This document shows, piece after piece, positions 25,288-33,480 of a DNA stretch of 64,000 bases. Made by a program: the position numbers and the translations under genes. The notes under the pieces are model-generated. The model saw nothing but the letters and a program-made list of their open reading frames with translations. It made no database searches and was not told where the DNA came from. Position 1 is the first letter of the stretch. Each line of letters starts with the position of its first letter. The stretch comes from Methylobacterium pseudosasicola. GTDB taxonomy: Bacteria > Pseudomonadota > Alphaproteobacteria > Rhizobiales > Beijerinckiaceae. The stretch covers positions 248,001-312,000 of the forward strand of contig NZ_FOTK01000001.1 in NCBI RefSeq assembly GCF_900114535.1, in the 5' to 3' direction.

Positions 25288-28200
25288 ATGCGCCTTCGAG
25301 ATGTGTTCGTCGCCGGGCCCGCGCGGTCCCTCACGCGCCCGCTGGCCCGGCGCCTGAAGCGGCGGCGGACGAACGAGCCCCGCCAGGCGGATCTGGTGGC
25401 GGCCGTGAAGGCCTCGGGCCTGTTCGATCCGGCTTGGTACGCGCGGCGCTATCCCGACGTGGTCGGGGAGGGGATCGACCCGGCCGTGCATTACGCGGTC
25501 CATGGCGGGCGCGAGGGCCGCTGGCCGTCGCCCCTGTTCCACGGCGACCGCTATCTCGACGCCGTCCCGGGCCTGCGCGCCGAGGGCGTGAACCCGCTGA
25601 TCCACTATATCGAGCGCGGCGCCGATGCCGGCATCGCCCCCAATCCGCTGTTCGACCCCGACTGGTACGCCGCGCGCTATCTCGGAGGCACCGACGCCCG
25701 CGCCCGGGCGTTCTTCCACTTCGTGAAAAGCCCCGACACCGATCCGTCGCCGCTGTTCGAGTCCGCCTGGTACCGGTCCCGCTACCCGGACGCCCGAGAG
25801 GCGGGCGGCATCGCGCTCGCGCATTACTACGAGACCGGCCGGAAGCAGGGCTACCTGCGCAATCCGGAGGAGTTCGCCGGGCTGTCGCGGCATGTCGACC
25901 TGATCCGCCGCTCCGGCATCTTCGACGCCGAATTCTACCGCGGGCGCTGCCCCGAGGCGGAGACCAGCGGGCTGGAGCCCCTGGAGCATTACGTGATGGC
26001 CGGCGGCTACCGCCGCTACGCCCCGCATCCCCTGTTCGATCCCGACTGGTACGCCGCGCAATCGGTTGCGGTGCGCGCCGACAGCCTCAACCCGCTGGTG
26101 CATTTCATCGAGCACGGCGCCCGGGAGGGGCTCGATCCCGGACCCTGGTTCGACACGCGTTGGTACACGAAGACCTATCTCGCCGACGATGAGACGGGGG
26201 CGAACCCGCTCGCGCATTTCCTGGCCGACAATGGCCGGCGCACGAGCCCGTCCCCGCGCTTCGACGCGCCCTGGTACCTCGCTCGCTACCCCAGGGTCGC
26301 GGCGCTCGGGCTCAACCCCCTGGTCGACTACGTCACCACCGGGCTGGAGGCGGGCCGCCTGACCCGCCGGGTCGCCGGTGCCGCGGTGCCCGAGGCCGCG
26401 GACGCCCGCCTGTCCTGCCTGAAGCGGGAGCCGCGCCGGCACGGCCGCACCGCCCTGTTCATCACCCATGCGCCGGAGGGGCGCATCCGCGGCCATGTCG
26501 AGCCCTACCTGCGGGCGTTCGCCGAGAACGGCATCGACATCGTGCTGATCATCGCGGCCGACCAGCACAAGACCGTGGTGCCGGAGGCGATCCTGACGCT
26601 CTGCGCCTCGGCCTACCTGCGCGAGAACACCGGCTTCGATTTCGCGGCCTGGGCGCATGTCCTCCTGGAGGACGATGACCTGCTCGATTCCGAGACCCTG
26701 TATCTCGCCAACGACAGCCTAGTCGGGCCCCTCGACAGCGGCGACTTCGCCGGGCTGCTGGCGAAGATCGATTCCTACCCGGAGGCGGTGATCGGGCTTG
26801 CCGACAATTTCTACTACAGCCACCACCTGCAGAGCTTCTTCCTGGCCCTGAAGAAGCGCTGCCTGTCCTCCTACGCGTTCAACCACTTCATCCAGTCGGT
26901 GGCGAACTGGCCGGACAAGAACATCGTCATCACCGAGTACGAGCTGACCTTCTCCGGGCGGATGCGGGCCGCCGGGCTCGGGATGCGCAGCCTGTTCTCG
27001 GCCCAGAACAAGCACATGACGCTGGTCAACGACCCGCGCAATAACCGCACCCTGTTCGACTGGGAGAACATGCTCAGCCAGGGCTTCCCGTTCGTGAAGC
27101 GCTCGCTCTTGGGCGAGCACGCCGCGATCGGCGGCGCGGCGGTGCGCGCGGCGATCGAGGAGCGCGGCTTCGACCTCGACCGGCTCGACCAGACCTTCAC
27201 CTATCCCGGCCCCAAGATCTGGGCCGATCTGCGCAAGCCCCAGGCGCCGGAGCGGCCCCTGCGGGTCTCCTACGTCTCGCCGATGAACTACGCCAACGGG
27301 CTCGGCGTCGCGGCGCGCAGCTACGTGCGGGCGCTGCACCGGGCGCCCTTCGCCCTGAACGTGCATCCGATGGAGCGGTCGTTCCACGTCCATGCCCGGG
27401 TCGGGCCGGGCTGGCAGGCCCGGACCTTCTCGGGGGCGCCGGACGTCGCCCTGGTGCATTTCAACGGCGACAGCTGGCACTCCCTGATGAGCGCGCGGCA
27501 GCTCGACATCGCCGCGAGCGCCCGGCTCAAGATCGGGCTGTTCGTCTGGGAGACCTCGCATGTGCCCGGGGGCTGGCTGCCCACCGTGGACGGCCTCGAC
27601 GCGATCTGGGCGCCGACCGAGTTCTGCGCCGCGATCTTCCGCCAGATCACCGACATCCCGGTCGATGTCGTGCCCTACGTGGTTGAGAACGAGCCCGGCG
27701 AGCCGGCGAGCGCCGCCGCCAAGGCCAACCTGTGCAAGGCGTTCTCCATCGACCCGGCCAAGAAGATCATCCTCTACGCCTTCGACGGGTCGAGCTATCT
27801 CGCCCGGAAGAACCCGCACGCGCTGATCCGGGCGTTCCGGGCCGCGGGGCTGGCGCAATCCGGCTGGCAGCTCGTGCTCAAGACCAAGCACGTGTTCGAC
27901 CTGCCCGACGAGGGCAAGAAGCTGCTCGACCTCGTCGGCAAGACCGGCGACGTGGTGGTGATCGACCAGCCGCTCTCCCAGAACGAGCTCGGCGCCCTGT
28001 TCGAACTCTGCGCGGTCTACGCCTCGTCGCATTCCTCGGAAGGCTTCGGCCTGACGATCGCCGAGGCTATGGAGATGGGCAAGGTCGTGGTCGCCACCGA
28101 TTACGGCGGCAGCCGCGACTTCCTCGACGCGACCTGCGGGTTCCCCGTGAAGGCGGAGGTCACGGCCCTGGACCAGACCTACGGGCCATATCTGCGCGGC

Positions 28201-28395
28201 GCCGAATGGGGGCAGGTGGACGAGGCCGACCTCGCCCGCGCACTCACCGACGCCGCCCGGACGGTGACCAGCGGCGACGCCGCGCGGATCGGCGCCGCCG
28301 CCCGCGCCCGGATCCGCGAGCGCCTGTCGATCGGCGCGGTGGCCGCCGCCATGGAGGCGAGCCTGTCTCGTCTTCTCAAGGCCGAACGTAGCTGA
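25288..28395 (+). CDS. Multidomain glycosyltransferase: FDxxWY repeats, RgpF-like domain, GT4 domain
   Basis: A 1035-residue, apparently cytoplasmic protein with three parts. Residues about 35-360 hold eight copies of a roughly 38-residue unit centred on (L)FDPDWYAARYPDV...NPLxHYxxxG. Residues about 380-640 resemble the rhamnan-synthesis F (RgpF) domain: TALFITHAPEGRIRGHVEPY, RENTGFDFAAWAHVL and LYLANDSLVGPL. Residues about 650-1035 form a GT-B, GT4-type transferase with SHSSEGFGLTIAEAMEMGK and the EX7E-like acidic pattern. It should extend a surface polysaccharide. The ATG at 25288 is preceded by a 240-base divergent gap to moxR. It is followed by a GT2 gene after 17 bases. Confidence 0.85.
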   Translation: MRLRDVFVAGPARSLTRPLARRLKRRRTNEPRQADLVAAVKASGLFDPAWYARRYPDVVGEGIDPAVHYAVHGGREGRWPSPLFHGDRYLDAVPGLRAEGVNPLIHYIERGADAGIAPNPLFDPDWYAARYLGGTDARARAFFHFVKSPDTDPSPLFESAWYRSRYPDAREAGGIALAHYYETGRKQGYLRNPEEFAGLSRHVDLIRRSGIFDAEFYRGRCPEAETSGLEPLEHYVMAGGYRRYAPHPLFDPDWYAAQSVAVRADSLNPLVHFIEHGAREGLDPGPWFDTRWYTKTYLADDETGANPLAHFLADNGRRTSPSPRFDAPWYLARYPRVAALGLNPLVDYVTTGLEAGRLTRRVAGAAVPEAADARLSCLKREPRRHGRTALFITHAPEGRIRGHVEPYLRAFAENGIDIVLIIAADQHKTVVPEAILTLCASAYLRENTGFDFAAWAHVLLEDDDLLDSETLYLANDSLVGPLDSGDFAGLLAKIDSYPEAVIGLADNFYYSHHLQSFFLALKKRCLSSYAFNHFIQSVANWPDKNIVITEYELTFSGRMRAAGLGMRSLFSAQNKHMTLVNDPRNNRTLFDWENMLSQGFPFVKRSLLGEHAAIGGAAVRAAIEERGFDLDRLDQTFTYPGPKIWADLRKPQAPERPLRVSYVSPMNYANGLGVAARSYVRALHRAPFALNVHPMERSFHVHARVGPGWQARTFSGAPDVALVHFNGDSWHSLMSARQLDIAASARLKIGLFVWETSHVPGGWLPTVDGLDAIWAPTEFCAAIFRQITDIPVDVVPYVVENEPGEPASAAAKANLCKAFSIDPAKKIILYAFDGSSYLARKNPHALIRAFRAAGLAQSGWQLVLKTKHVFDLPDEGKKLLDLVGKTGDVVVIDQPLSQNELGALFELCAVYASSHSSEGFGLTIAEAMEMGKVVVATDYGGSRDFLDATCGFPVKAEVTALDQTYGPYLRGAEWGQVDEADLARALTDAARTVTSGDAARIGAAARARIRERLSIGAVAAAMEASLSRLLKAERS

Positions 28396-28412
28396 CGCCC
28401 GGGAGACGCGCC

Positions 28413-29948
28413 GTGCTGAACAAAAAACCGGTCCCGGCCCCGTCGGCCTCATGGAGCGCCCGCGCCTGGCCGGACGCGATCCTGCCGCTGCCCCTCGACG
28501 AGCGCTTTCACCCGGTCGACGAGCGCAAGCTCGGCCAGGTCGCCGCCGGTGCGCTTCCCGCCTGCCGGGCGGTGTTCGTGGCCCCGGCGGCGTCCGAGCT
28601 GCACCCCGACCTGTTCGAGCCGATCCTCGCCGCGATGGCCGAGCGCCCGGATATCGGCATCTTCTACGGCGACGACGCCGTGGTGGACGGCGCGGGCCAG
28701 GTCCGCAGCGTCCATTGCAAGCCGGCCTTCAACCCGGCCCTGCTCATGGCCGACGACTATATCGGCTTCCCGCTGGTGATCCGCGTCTCGGCCCTGGCAA
28801 GCCTCAACCCGGATTTCGGCCGGCGCACCGGCAACGCCGCCTGGTTCCGGCTGCTGCTCGACGCGGTCTCGGCGGGCATCGGCATCGACCGGATCCCGCA
28901 GACGCTGATCGCCTCGCCGCTGGCGCGCCCGAAGGCGAAGCGCGCTGCCCGGGCCGACGTGCTCGACCGCTGGTTCCAGGGCTCGGGCGCCCCCCTGCGC
29001 ACCGCCCCCGGCCTGACCGCGGACACGCTGGAGATCCGCCGCAGCCTCGATGTGCGCCCGCCCGTGACGCTGGTTGTGCCGACCGCCCAGAGCCGCCCCC
29101 GGGACGAGGACGGCCGGGTGATCGAGTCGGCCAAGCCCCACGTCATCAACTTCCTCGACAGCCTCGGCCGCAGCACCTACCCGGCCGACCGGATCCGGGT
29201 TCTGATCGGCGACGACAAGGCGGACGACGCGATCTATCGGGGCCGCTCCGACCGGTTCGCCGTGACCCGCCTGCTCACCACGCGGCCCGAGGGCGCGCCG
29301 TTCAACTACGCGGCCAAGATGAACACCCTCTGGCGCGCCGCCGAGACCGACCTCGTCATCCTGATGAACGACGACCTCGTGGTGCGCCGCGCCGGCTGGA
29401 TCGAGGCCCTCCTGACCTTCGCACTGGACCGCGGCGTCGGCGGCGTCGGCGGGCGGCTGCTGTTCCCGAGCGGCAAGATCCAGCATGCCGGCATGTTCGG
29501 CGGCATCTTCGATGTCTGCGCCCATCCCTGGTACAACCGCGACGCCGCCGAGCCCACCTACGGTGACTGGGCGCTGGCGCAGCGCGACTGCTCATCGGTG
29601 ACCGGCGCGCTGTTCGCCACCCGCAAAGCGGTGCTGGAGGCGGTGAACGGCTTCGACGAGCGTTTTGCCCTCGACTTCAACGACGTCGATCTGTGCTTCA
29701 AGCTGCGGATGCTCGGCTACCGCATCGTCTACACGCCGTTCGCCGAGATGGCGCACCACGAGAGCGCCTCCCGCCAGACCAGCTTCGCCCCGGGCTCGCA
29801 GATCTCGCGCTTCCTGCGCCGCTGGCACGACGTGCTCACCGACGACCCGGCCTACAGCCCGCAGCTGCGCACCGACACCGACGTGGTCGCGCCCCGGGCC
29901 GATGCAGCCCGCTGGGTGACGGAACGGAGAGCGGGGCAGACGGCCTGA
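28413..29948 (+). CDS. Family 2 glycosyltransferase
   Basis: A 511-residue inverting glycosyltransferase of the rhamnosyltransferase-like GT2 group. The first 200 residues include a degenerate GT-A-like segment (GIFYGDDAVVDGAGQVRS). The active GT-A domain covers about 210-470: PVTLVVPTAQSR, RVLIGDDKADD, AAETDLVILMNDDLVV with the metal-binding DD, VGGVGGRLLFPSGKIQHAG, and GFDERFALDFNDVDLCFKLR, the acceptor-side ED/DVD motif. The GTG start is supported by a GGGAGA Shine-Dalgarno about 10 bases upstream. It is co-transcribed with the repeat-bearing transferase and presumably acts on the same surface glycan. Confidence 0.85.
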   Translation: MLNKKPVPAPSASWSARAWPDAILPLPLDERFHPVDERKLGQVAAGALPACRAVFVAPAASELHPDLFEPILAAMAERPDIGIFYGDDAVVDGAGQVRSVHCKPAFNPALLMADDYIGFPLVIRVSALASLNPDFGRRTGNAAWFRLLLDAVSAGIGIDRIPQTLIASPLARPKAKRAARADVLDRWFQGSGAPLRTAPGLTADTLEIRRSLDVRPPVTLVVPTAQSRPRDEDGRVIESAKPHVINFLDSLGRSTYPADRIRVLIGDDKADDAIYRGRSDRFAVTRLLTTRPEGAPFNYAAKMNTLWRAAETDLVILMNDDLVVRRAGWIEALLTFALDRGVGGVGGRLLFPSGKIQHAGMFGGIFDVCAHPWYNRDAAEPTYGDWALAQRDCSSVTGALFATRKAVLEAVNGFDERFALDFNDVDLCFKLRMLGYRIVYTPFAEMAHHESASRQTSFAPGSQISRFLRRWHDVLTDDPAYSPQLRTDTDVVAPRADAARWVTERRAGQTA

Positions 29949-30029
29949 GGCTGCCAAGTTCGAGACGGTGCGCCGCTCCTCCTCATGGATCGGGTAGCGA
30001 AGCCAAAAGGTGCCGGACGAAGCGCGGGT

Positions 30030-30124
30030 CCCCTCTCCCGTGCGGGAGAGGGACAGGGTGAGGGGTGCGACCTCTCCGGAAAGTCCTGGTCCCTCACCCC
30101 AACCCTCTCCCGCACGGGAGAGGG
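30030..30124. repeat. Intergenic palindromic repeat, CCCTCTCCCG type
   Basis: A compound palindrome in the 295-base gap between the glycosyltransferase gene and the convergent ubiH-like gene. Each end is itself a hairpin (CCCTCTCCCGTGCGGGAGAG at the left, CTCTCCCGCACGGGAGAGGG at the right), and the inner arms GGGTGAGGG / CCCTCACCC pair across the centre. It can serve as a bidirectional terminator. The rest of the gap holds nothing convincing. Confidence 0.8.
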
Positions 30125-30243
30125 CGCGCGTTGCGCCTCACAGATGCCGACCTGCGAGCACCGGAAATCTGGGACAGACAGGGCGCTTGTCATGTCTGAA
30201 CGGCGCCTCTTGTCGAACCGTAGACGCGTTGAAGTTTGATCCC

Positions 30244-31521
30244 TTACAGCGCCTCGCCGCGCATCAGCCGGGGCCGGGTGCCCCGGGAGGCCGCGGCCTC
30301 GCCGATGAAGAAGCGCTTGAGCCGGGGCAGCCGGTCGACGATCCCGAGGCCGAGGTCGCGGGCGAGCCGCAGCGGCAGGGCGTCGTTGGAGAACAGCCGG
30401 TTCAGCCCGTCGGTCGCCGCCGCCATGGCGAAGCTGTCGAACCGGCGGGCGCGCTCGTACTCGCGGAGCACGTCCGGGCTGCCGGGATCGAGCCCGAGGC
30501 GCAGCGCCCCGGTCACCGCCTCGGCCAGAGCGGCGGCGTCGGCCAGGCCGAGATTGAGGCCCTGGCCGGCGATCGGGTGGATGACATGGGCGGAATCCCC
30601 CAGCAGCGCCAAGCGCTCCGCCCGGAACGCCCGGGCGATGCCGAAGGCCAGCGGATGCCGGCTCGGGCCGTGCTCCAGGGCCAGCTTGCCCAGGTCCAGG
30701 GTGAACCGGCGCTCGATCTCGGCCAGCACCTCGTCAGGCTCGCCGGAGAGCAGCGCGTCGGCCTCGTCGGCCCGCTCGGTCCAGACGATCGAGGAGCGGT
30801 GGCCGAGGGACCCGCCGTCCCGCAGGGGCAGGATCGCGAACGGTCCGGCGGGCAGGAAATGCTCGAAGGCTCGGCCCTGGTGCGGCCGGGCATGCCCGAT
30901 CGTGGCGACGATGCCGACCTGCGGATAGGACCAGCCGACCCAGCCGATCCGTGCCGCCTCCCGCAGCCGCGAGCGCGCCCCATCGGCGGCCACCAGCAGG
31001 TCGGCCTTGAGGGTGGCGCCCGTGGTCAGCTCCGCCCGGATCGCCGCGCCCTCCGGCACCGCCCGCACCACGCCTCCGGTAACGATCTCCACCCCTGCGT
31101 TCCGGCAGGCCTCGGCCAGCGCCTGCGCCAGGGGCTCAGCCTCGACCATGTGGGCGAAGGGCTCGCCCGCCGCCCGATCGTCCTGATCCTCCGTCTCCGG
31201 CCCGAAGGTCAGGAAGACCGGCCGGACCGGGTCGGCGATTCGGCTGTCGCTGATCACCATCTCGGCGATCGGCTCGGCGACGGTCGCGATCCGCTCCCAG
31301 AGTCCGAGCTGCCCCAGCATCCGCCGCCCGCCCGCCGCCAGCGCGTAGGCGCGGCCGCGATGCCGGGCGGGATCGGCGCCGTGAGGGTCGATCACGGTTA
31401 CGGCGAGCGCCGGGCCGTGGGCCTGCTTGAGCGCGAGCGCCAGCGCGAGGCTGGCGAGGCCGCCCCCGGCGATCAGGAGGCTGCGGCTGCCGGGGCGGGG
31501 CGTCTGGGCCGTCATCGTCAC
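30244..31521 (-). CDS. UbiH/UbiF/VisC-type FAD-dependent hydroxylase
   Basis: A 425-residue flavoprotein monooxygenase of the ubiquinone-hydroxylase family. It has the N-terminal FAD dinucleotide fold (SLLIAGGGLASLALALAL), the RAYALAAGGRRML stretch after the first strand, the DG motif LLVAADGARSRLR, and the ribityl-binding motif LALLGDSAHVIHPIAGQGLN. UbiH-like enzymes hydroxylate the benzoquinone ring in ubiquinone synthesis. Which ring position it modifies cannot be told from sequence. Divergent from tesB by about 90 bases. The ATG at 31515 is an equally plausible start. Confidence 0.88.
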   Translation of the reverse strand: MTMTAQTPRPGSRSLLIAGGGLASLALALALKQAHGPALAVTVIDPHGADPARHRGRAYALAAGGRRMLGQLGLWERIATVAEPIAEMVISDSRIADPVRPVFLTFGPETEDQDDRAAGEPFAHMVEAEPLAQALAEACRNAGVEIVTGGVVRAVPEGAAIRAELTTGATLKADLLVAADGARSRLREAARIGWVGWSYPQVGIVATIGHARPHQGRAFEHFLPAGPFAILPLRDGGSLGHRSSIVWTERADEADALLSGEPDEVLAEIERRFTLDLGKLALEHGPSRHPLAFGIARAFRAERLALLGDSAHVIHPIAGQGLNLGLADAAALAEAVTGALRLGLDPGSPDVLREYERARRFDSFAMAAATDGLNRLFSNDALPLRLARDLGLGIVDRLPRLKRFFIGEAAASRGTRPRLMRGEAL

Positions 31522-31610
31522 GGATCTCCGATCTGGGGGCCGAGCGCGTGGATCGCTCCGCCCGAAAGGCCTATGTCGCGTTTGGACGACGAACGGAAAC
31601 CCCGCGACTC

Positions 31611-32510
31611 ATGACCGACGCCACCACCGACGCGCTGACCGACGCGGTCGCCGAGCTCATCGCCATCCTCGACCTCGAGCGCCTCGAGGTCGACCTGTTC
31701 CGCGGCCAGAACCCCAAGACTGGCTGGCGCCGCGTCTTTGGCGGCCAGGTGGTGGCGCAGGCCCTGGTGGCCGCCACCCGCACGGTGCCGGACGACCGGC
31801 CGGCCCATTCGCTCCACGCCTATTTCATGCTCCCGGGCGATCCCCGTGCGCCAATCGTCTACGAGGTCGAGCGCATCCGCGACGGCCGCAGCTTCACCAC
31901 GCGACGGGTCAAGGCGATCCAGCACGGCCGGGCGATCTTCGCCACCACAATCTCCTATCAGGTCTCCGAGGGCGGGTTCGAGCACCAGCCGGCGATGCCC
32001 GATGTCGCGGGGCCGGACGGCCTCCTCGACGGCAAGGCGCTGGCGGCCTCCGGCGCCACCGGCATGCCAGAGGCGGTCGCCGCCTATTTCGGTCGCGAGC
32101 GCCCGATCGAGCTGCGCCCGGTCGATCTCGACCGCTACATCGCTCGCCGCAAGGACGGGGCGCCGCCGGAGCCGGTGTTCAATGTCTGGCTGCGCGCCGC
32201 TTCCGCCCTGCCGGACGATCCGGCCCTGCACCGGGCGGTGCTGGCCTACGCCTCGGACATGACCCTGCTCGACGTGTCGCTGATCCCGCATGCCAGTTCG
32301 GTGTTCGATCCCAATATCCAGGCGGCGAGCCTCGACCACGCCCTCTGGTTCCACCGCCCGGTCCGGGTCGATGACTGGCTGCTCTACGCCCAGGACAGCC
32401 CGGCCGCTGGCGGCGCCCGCGGCTTCGCCCGAGGCCAGATCTTCGATCGCGCCGGCAATCTCGTCGCCTCGGTGGCGCAGGAGGGTCTGATCCGGCCACA
32501 CGGGGGATGA
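31611..32510 (+). CDS. tesB: Acyl-CoA thioesterase II
   Basis: Hydrolyses medium- and long-chain acyl-CoA thioesters in the cytoplasm. The 299-residue protein has the two hotdog repeats of TesB. The first contains LFRGQNPKTGWRRVFGGQVVAQAL and HSLHAYFMLPGDP; the second contains YASDMTLLDVSLIPH (family D and T of the Asp-Gln-Thr triad) and SLDHALWFHRPVRVDDWLLY. The C-terminal GARGFARGQIFDRAGNLVASVAQEGLIR is the TesB ending. Start at the ATG at 31611; an in-frame extension to 31548 lacks similarity. Likely monocistronic. Confidence 0.93.
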   Translation: MTDATTDALTDAVAELIAILDLERLEVDLFRGQNPKTGWRRVFGGQVVAQALVAATRTVPDDRPAHSLHAYFMLPGDPRAPIVYEVERIRDGRSFTTRRVKAIQHGRAIFATTISYQVSEGGFEHQPAMPDVAGPDGLLDGKALAASGATGMPEAVAAYFGRERPIELRPVDLDRYIARRKDGAPPEPVFNVWLRAASALPDDPALHRAVLAYASDMTLLDVSLIPHASSVFDPNIQAASLDHALWFHRPVRVDDWLLYAQDSPAAGGARGFARGQIFDRAGNLVASVAQEGLIRPHGG

Positions 32511-32588
32511 CGTCACGGCGCAGGACGGCGCCTCGCGAGGTGGATCCTTGTCCGATCCAGGCTGCGACGGCTGCAAGCCGAACCACCT

Positions 32589-32704
32589 CGTCATCCCGCG
32601 GCGCCGAAGGCGAGCCCGGGATCCAGATCCGCCGGCAGTACCAGACTTTGCGCCACCTGCGTCTCTGGATTCCGGGCTCCGCTTCGCGGCCACCGGAATG
32701 ACGG
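32589..32704. repeat. Intergenic palindromic repeat, CGTCATTCCGG family (copy 1)
   Basis: A 116-bp imperfect palindrome after tesB with arms CGTCATCCCGCGGCGCCGAA and CGGCCACCGGAATGACGG at the ends and GAGCCCGGGATCCAGA / TCTCTGGATTCCGGGCTC inside. The same family occurs at 48817-48936, where the outer arms match perfectly. The remaining part of the 32511-33075 gap (32705-32945) is free of recognisable genes. Confidence 0.8.
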
Positions 32705-32947
32705 AATGGGCGCTGAGGCGAGGGGGGTCGCTTAGAACCCGAGGGCGACGATATCGCCATCGCGCGCGGATTAAGGTACCTTCTGCAACGTGCGTTGCGA
32801 AAATGCACCGCTCGTTTCTGCCCATTTTCCAGTCGTTTGCGCGCCATCTGGGCACTTTGCGGACGCGACCTGCCCAATGCGTCGCCCGAACCGATCATTT
32901 CCTGAGCATAAGCCGGTCATTCCAAAAAGTTCCCGGTTCCGCTTGCG

Positions 32948-32963
32948 TGGCATAGTCCTTGAA
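32948..32963 (+). promoter_or_regulatory. Possible sigma-54 promoter of glnK-amtB
   Basis: The sequence TGGCAT-N5-TTGAA has the exact spacing of the sigma-54 consensus TGGCAC-N5-TTGCA with two mismatches, one of them in the important -12 GC. It lies about 113 bases before the glnK start, in the usual position for nitrogen-regulated glnK-amtB promoters. The mismatch at -12 makes this tentative. Confidence 0.35.
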
Positions 32964-33075
32964 TGGCCCCGCTCAACCGCGGGCCAGCCCGGTTCAGCGG
33001 GCGGTCCGGATCGGGCCGTCGCGCGACTCGGGCGACGGCATCGGTTCCCAGGGACTTGGTAAGGGGGCGCCGCCC

Positions 33076-33414
33076 ATGAAGATCGTGATGGCCATCATCA
33101 AGCCGTTCAAGCTGGAAGAGGTGCGCGACGCGCTCACCGGAATCGGCGTCCACGGACTGACGGTGACGGAAGTGAAGGGCTACGGCCGCCAGAAGGGCCA
33201 CACTGAGATCTACCGCGGCGCGGAATACGCGGTGAGCTTCCTGCCCAAGCTCAAGATCGAGGTCGCGGTCGCCTCCGACCTGACCTCCAGCGTCATCGAC
33301 GCCATCGCGGGTGCCGCGCGCACCGGCCAGATCGGCGACGGCAAGATCTTCGTGCTGCCCCTCGAGAAGGCGGTGCGCATCCGGACCGGCGAGACCGACG
33401 CCGACGCTCTGTGA
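33076..33414 (+). CDS. glnK: Nitrogen regulatory protein P-II
   Basis: A 112-residue trimeric P-II signal protein. The sequence opens MKIVMAIIKPFKLEEVRDAL, carries the T-loop GYGRQKGHTEIYRGAEYAV with the uridylylation Tyr in EIYRGAEY, and the B-loop TGQIGDGKIFVLPLE that binds ATP/ADP. P-II proteins report 2-oxoglutarate and energy state and, as GlnK, plug the ammonium channel. The direct linkage to amtB, 66 bases downstream, is the reason for calling it glnK and not glnB. Confidence 0.93.
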   Translation: MKIVMAIIKPFKLEEVRDALTGIGVHGLTVTEVKGYGRQKGHTEIYRGAEYAVSFLPKLKIEVAVASDLTSSVIDAIAGAARTGQIGDGKIFVLPLEKAVRIRTGETDADAL

Positions 33415-33480
33415 GCCGGCCCGCCGACAGCCTCGACCTTTACCCAACGCTCAACGAATCGTGACCGGAGCCACCTGTCC

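Noticed and set aside
30140..30240. 31-codon frame MPTCEHRKSGTDRALVMSER after the palindromic repeat
   Set aside because: No Shine-Dalgarno, no family, and it ends in the terminator-side of the convergent ubiH-like gene; probably chance.
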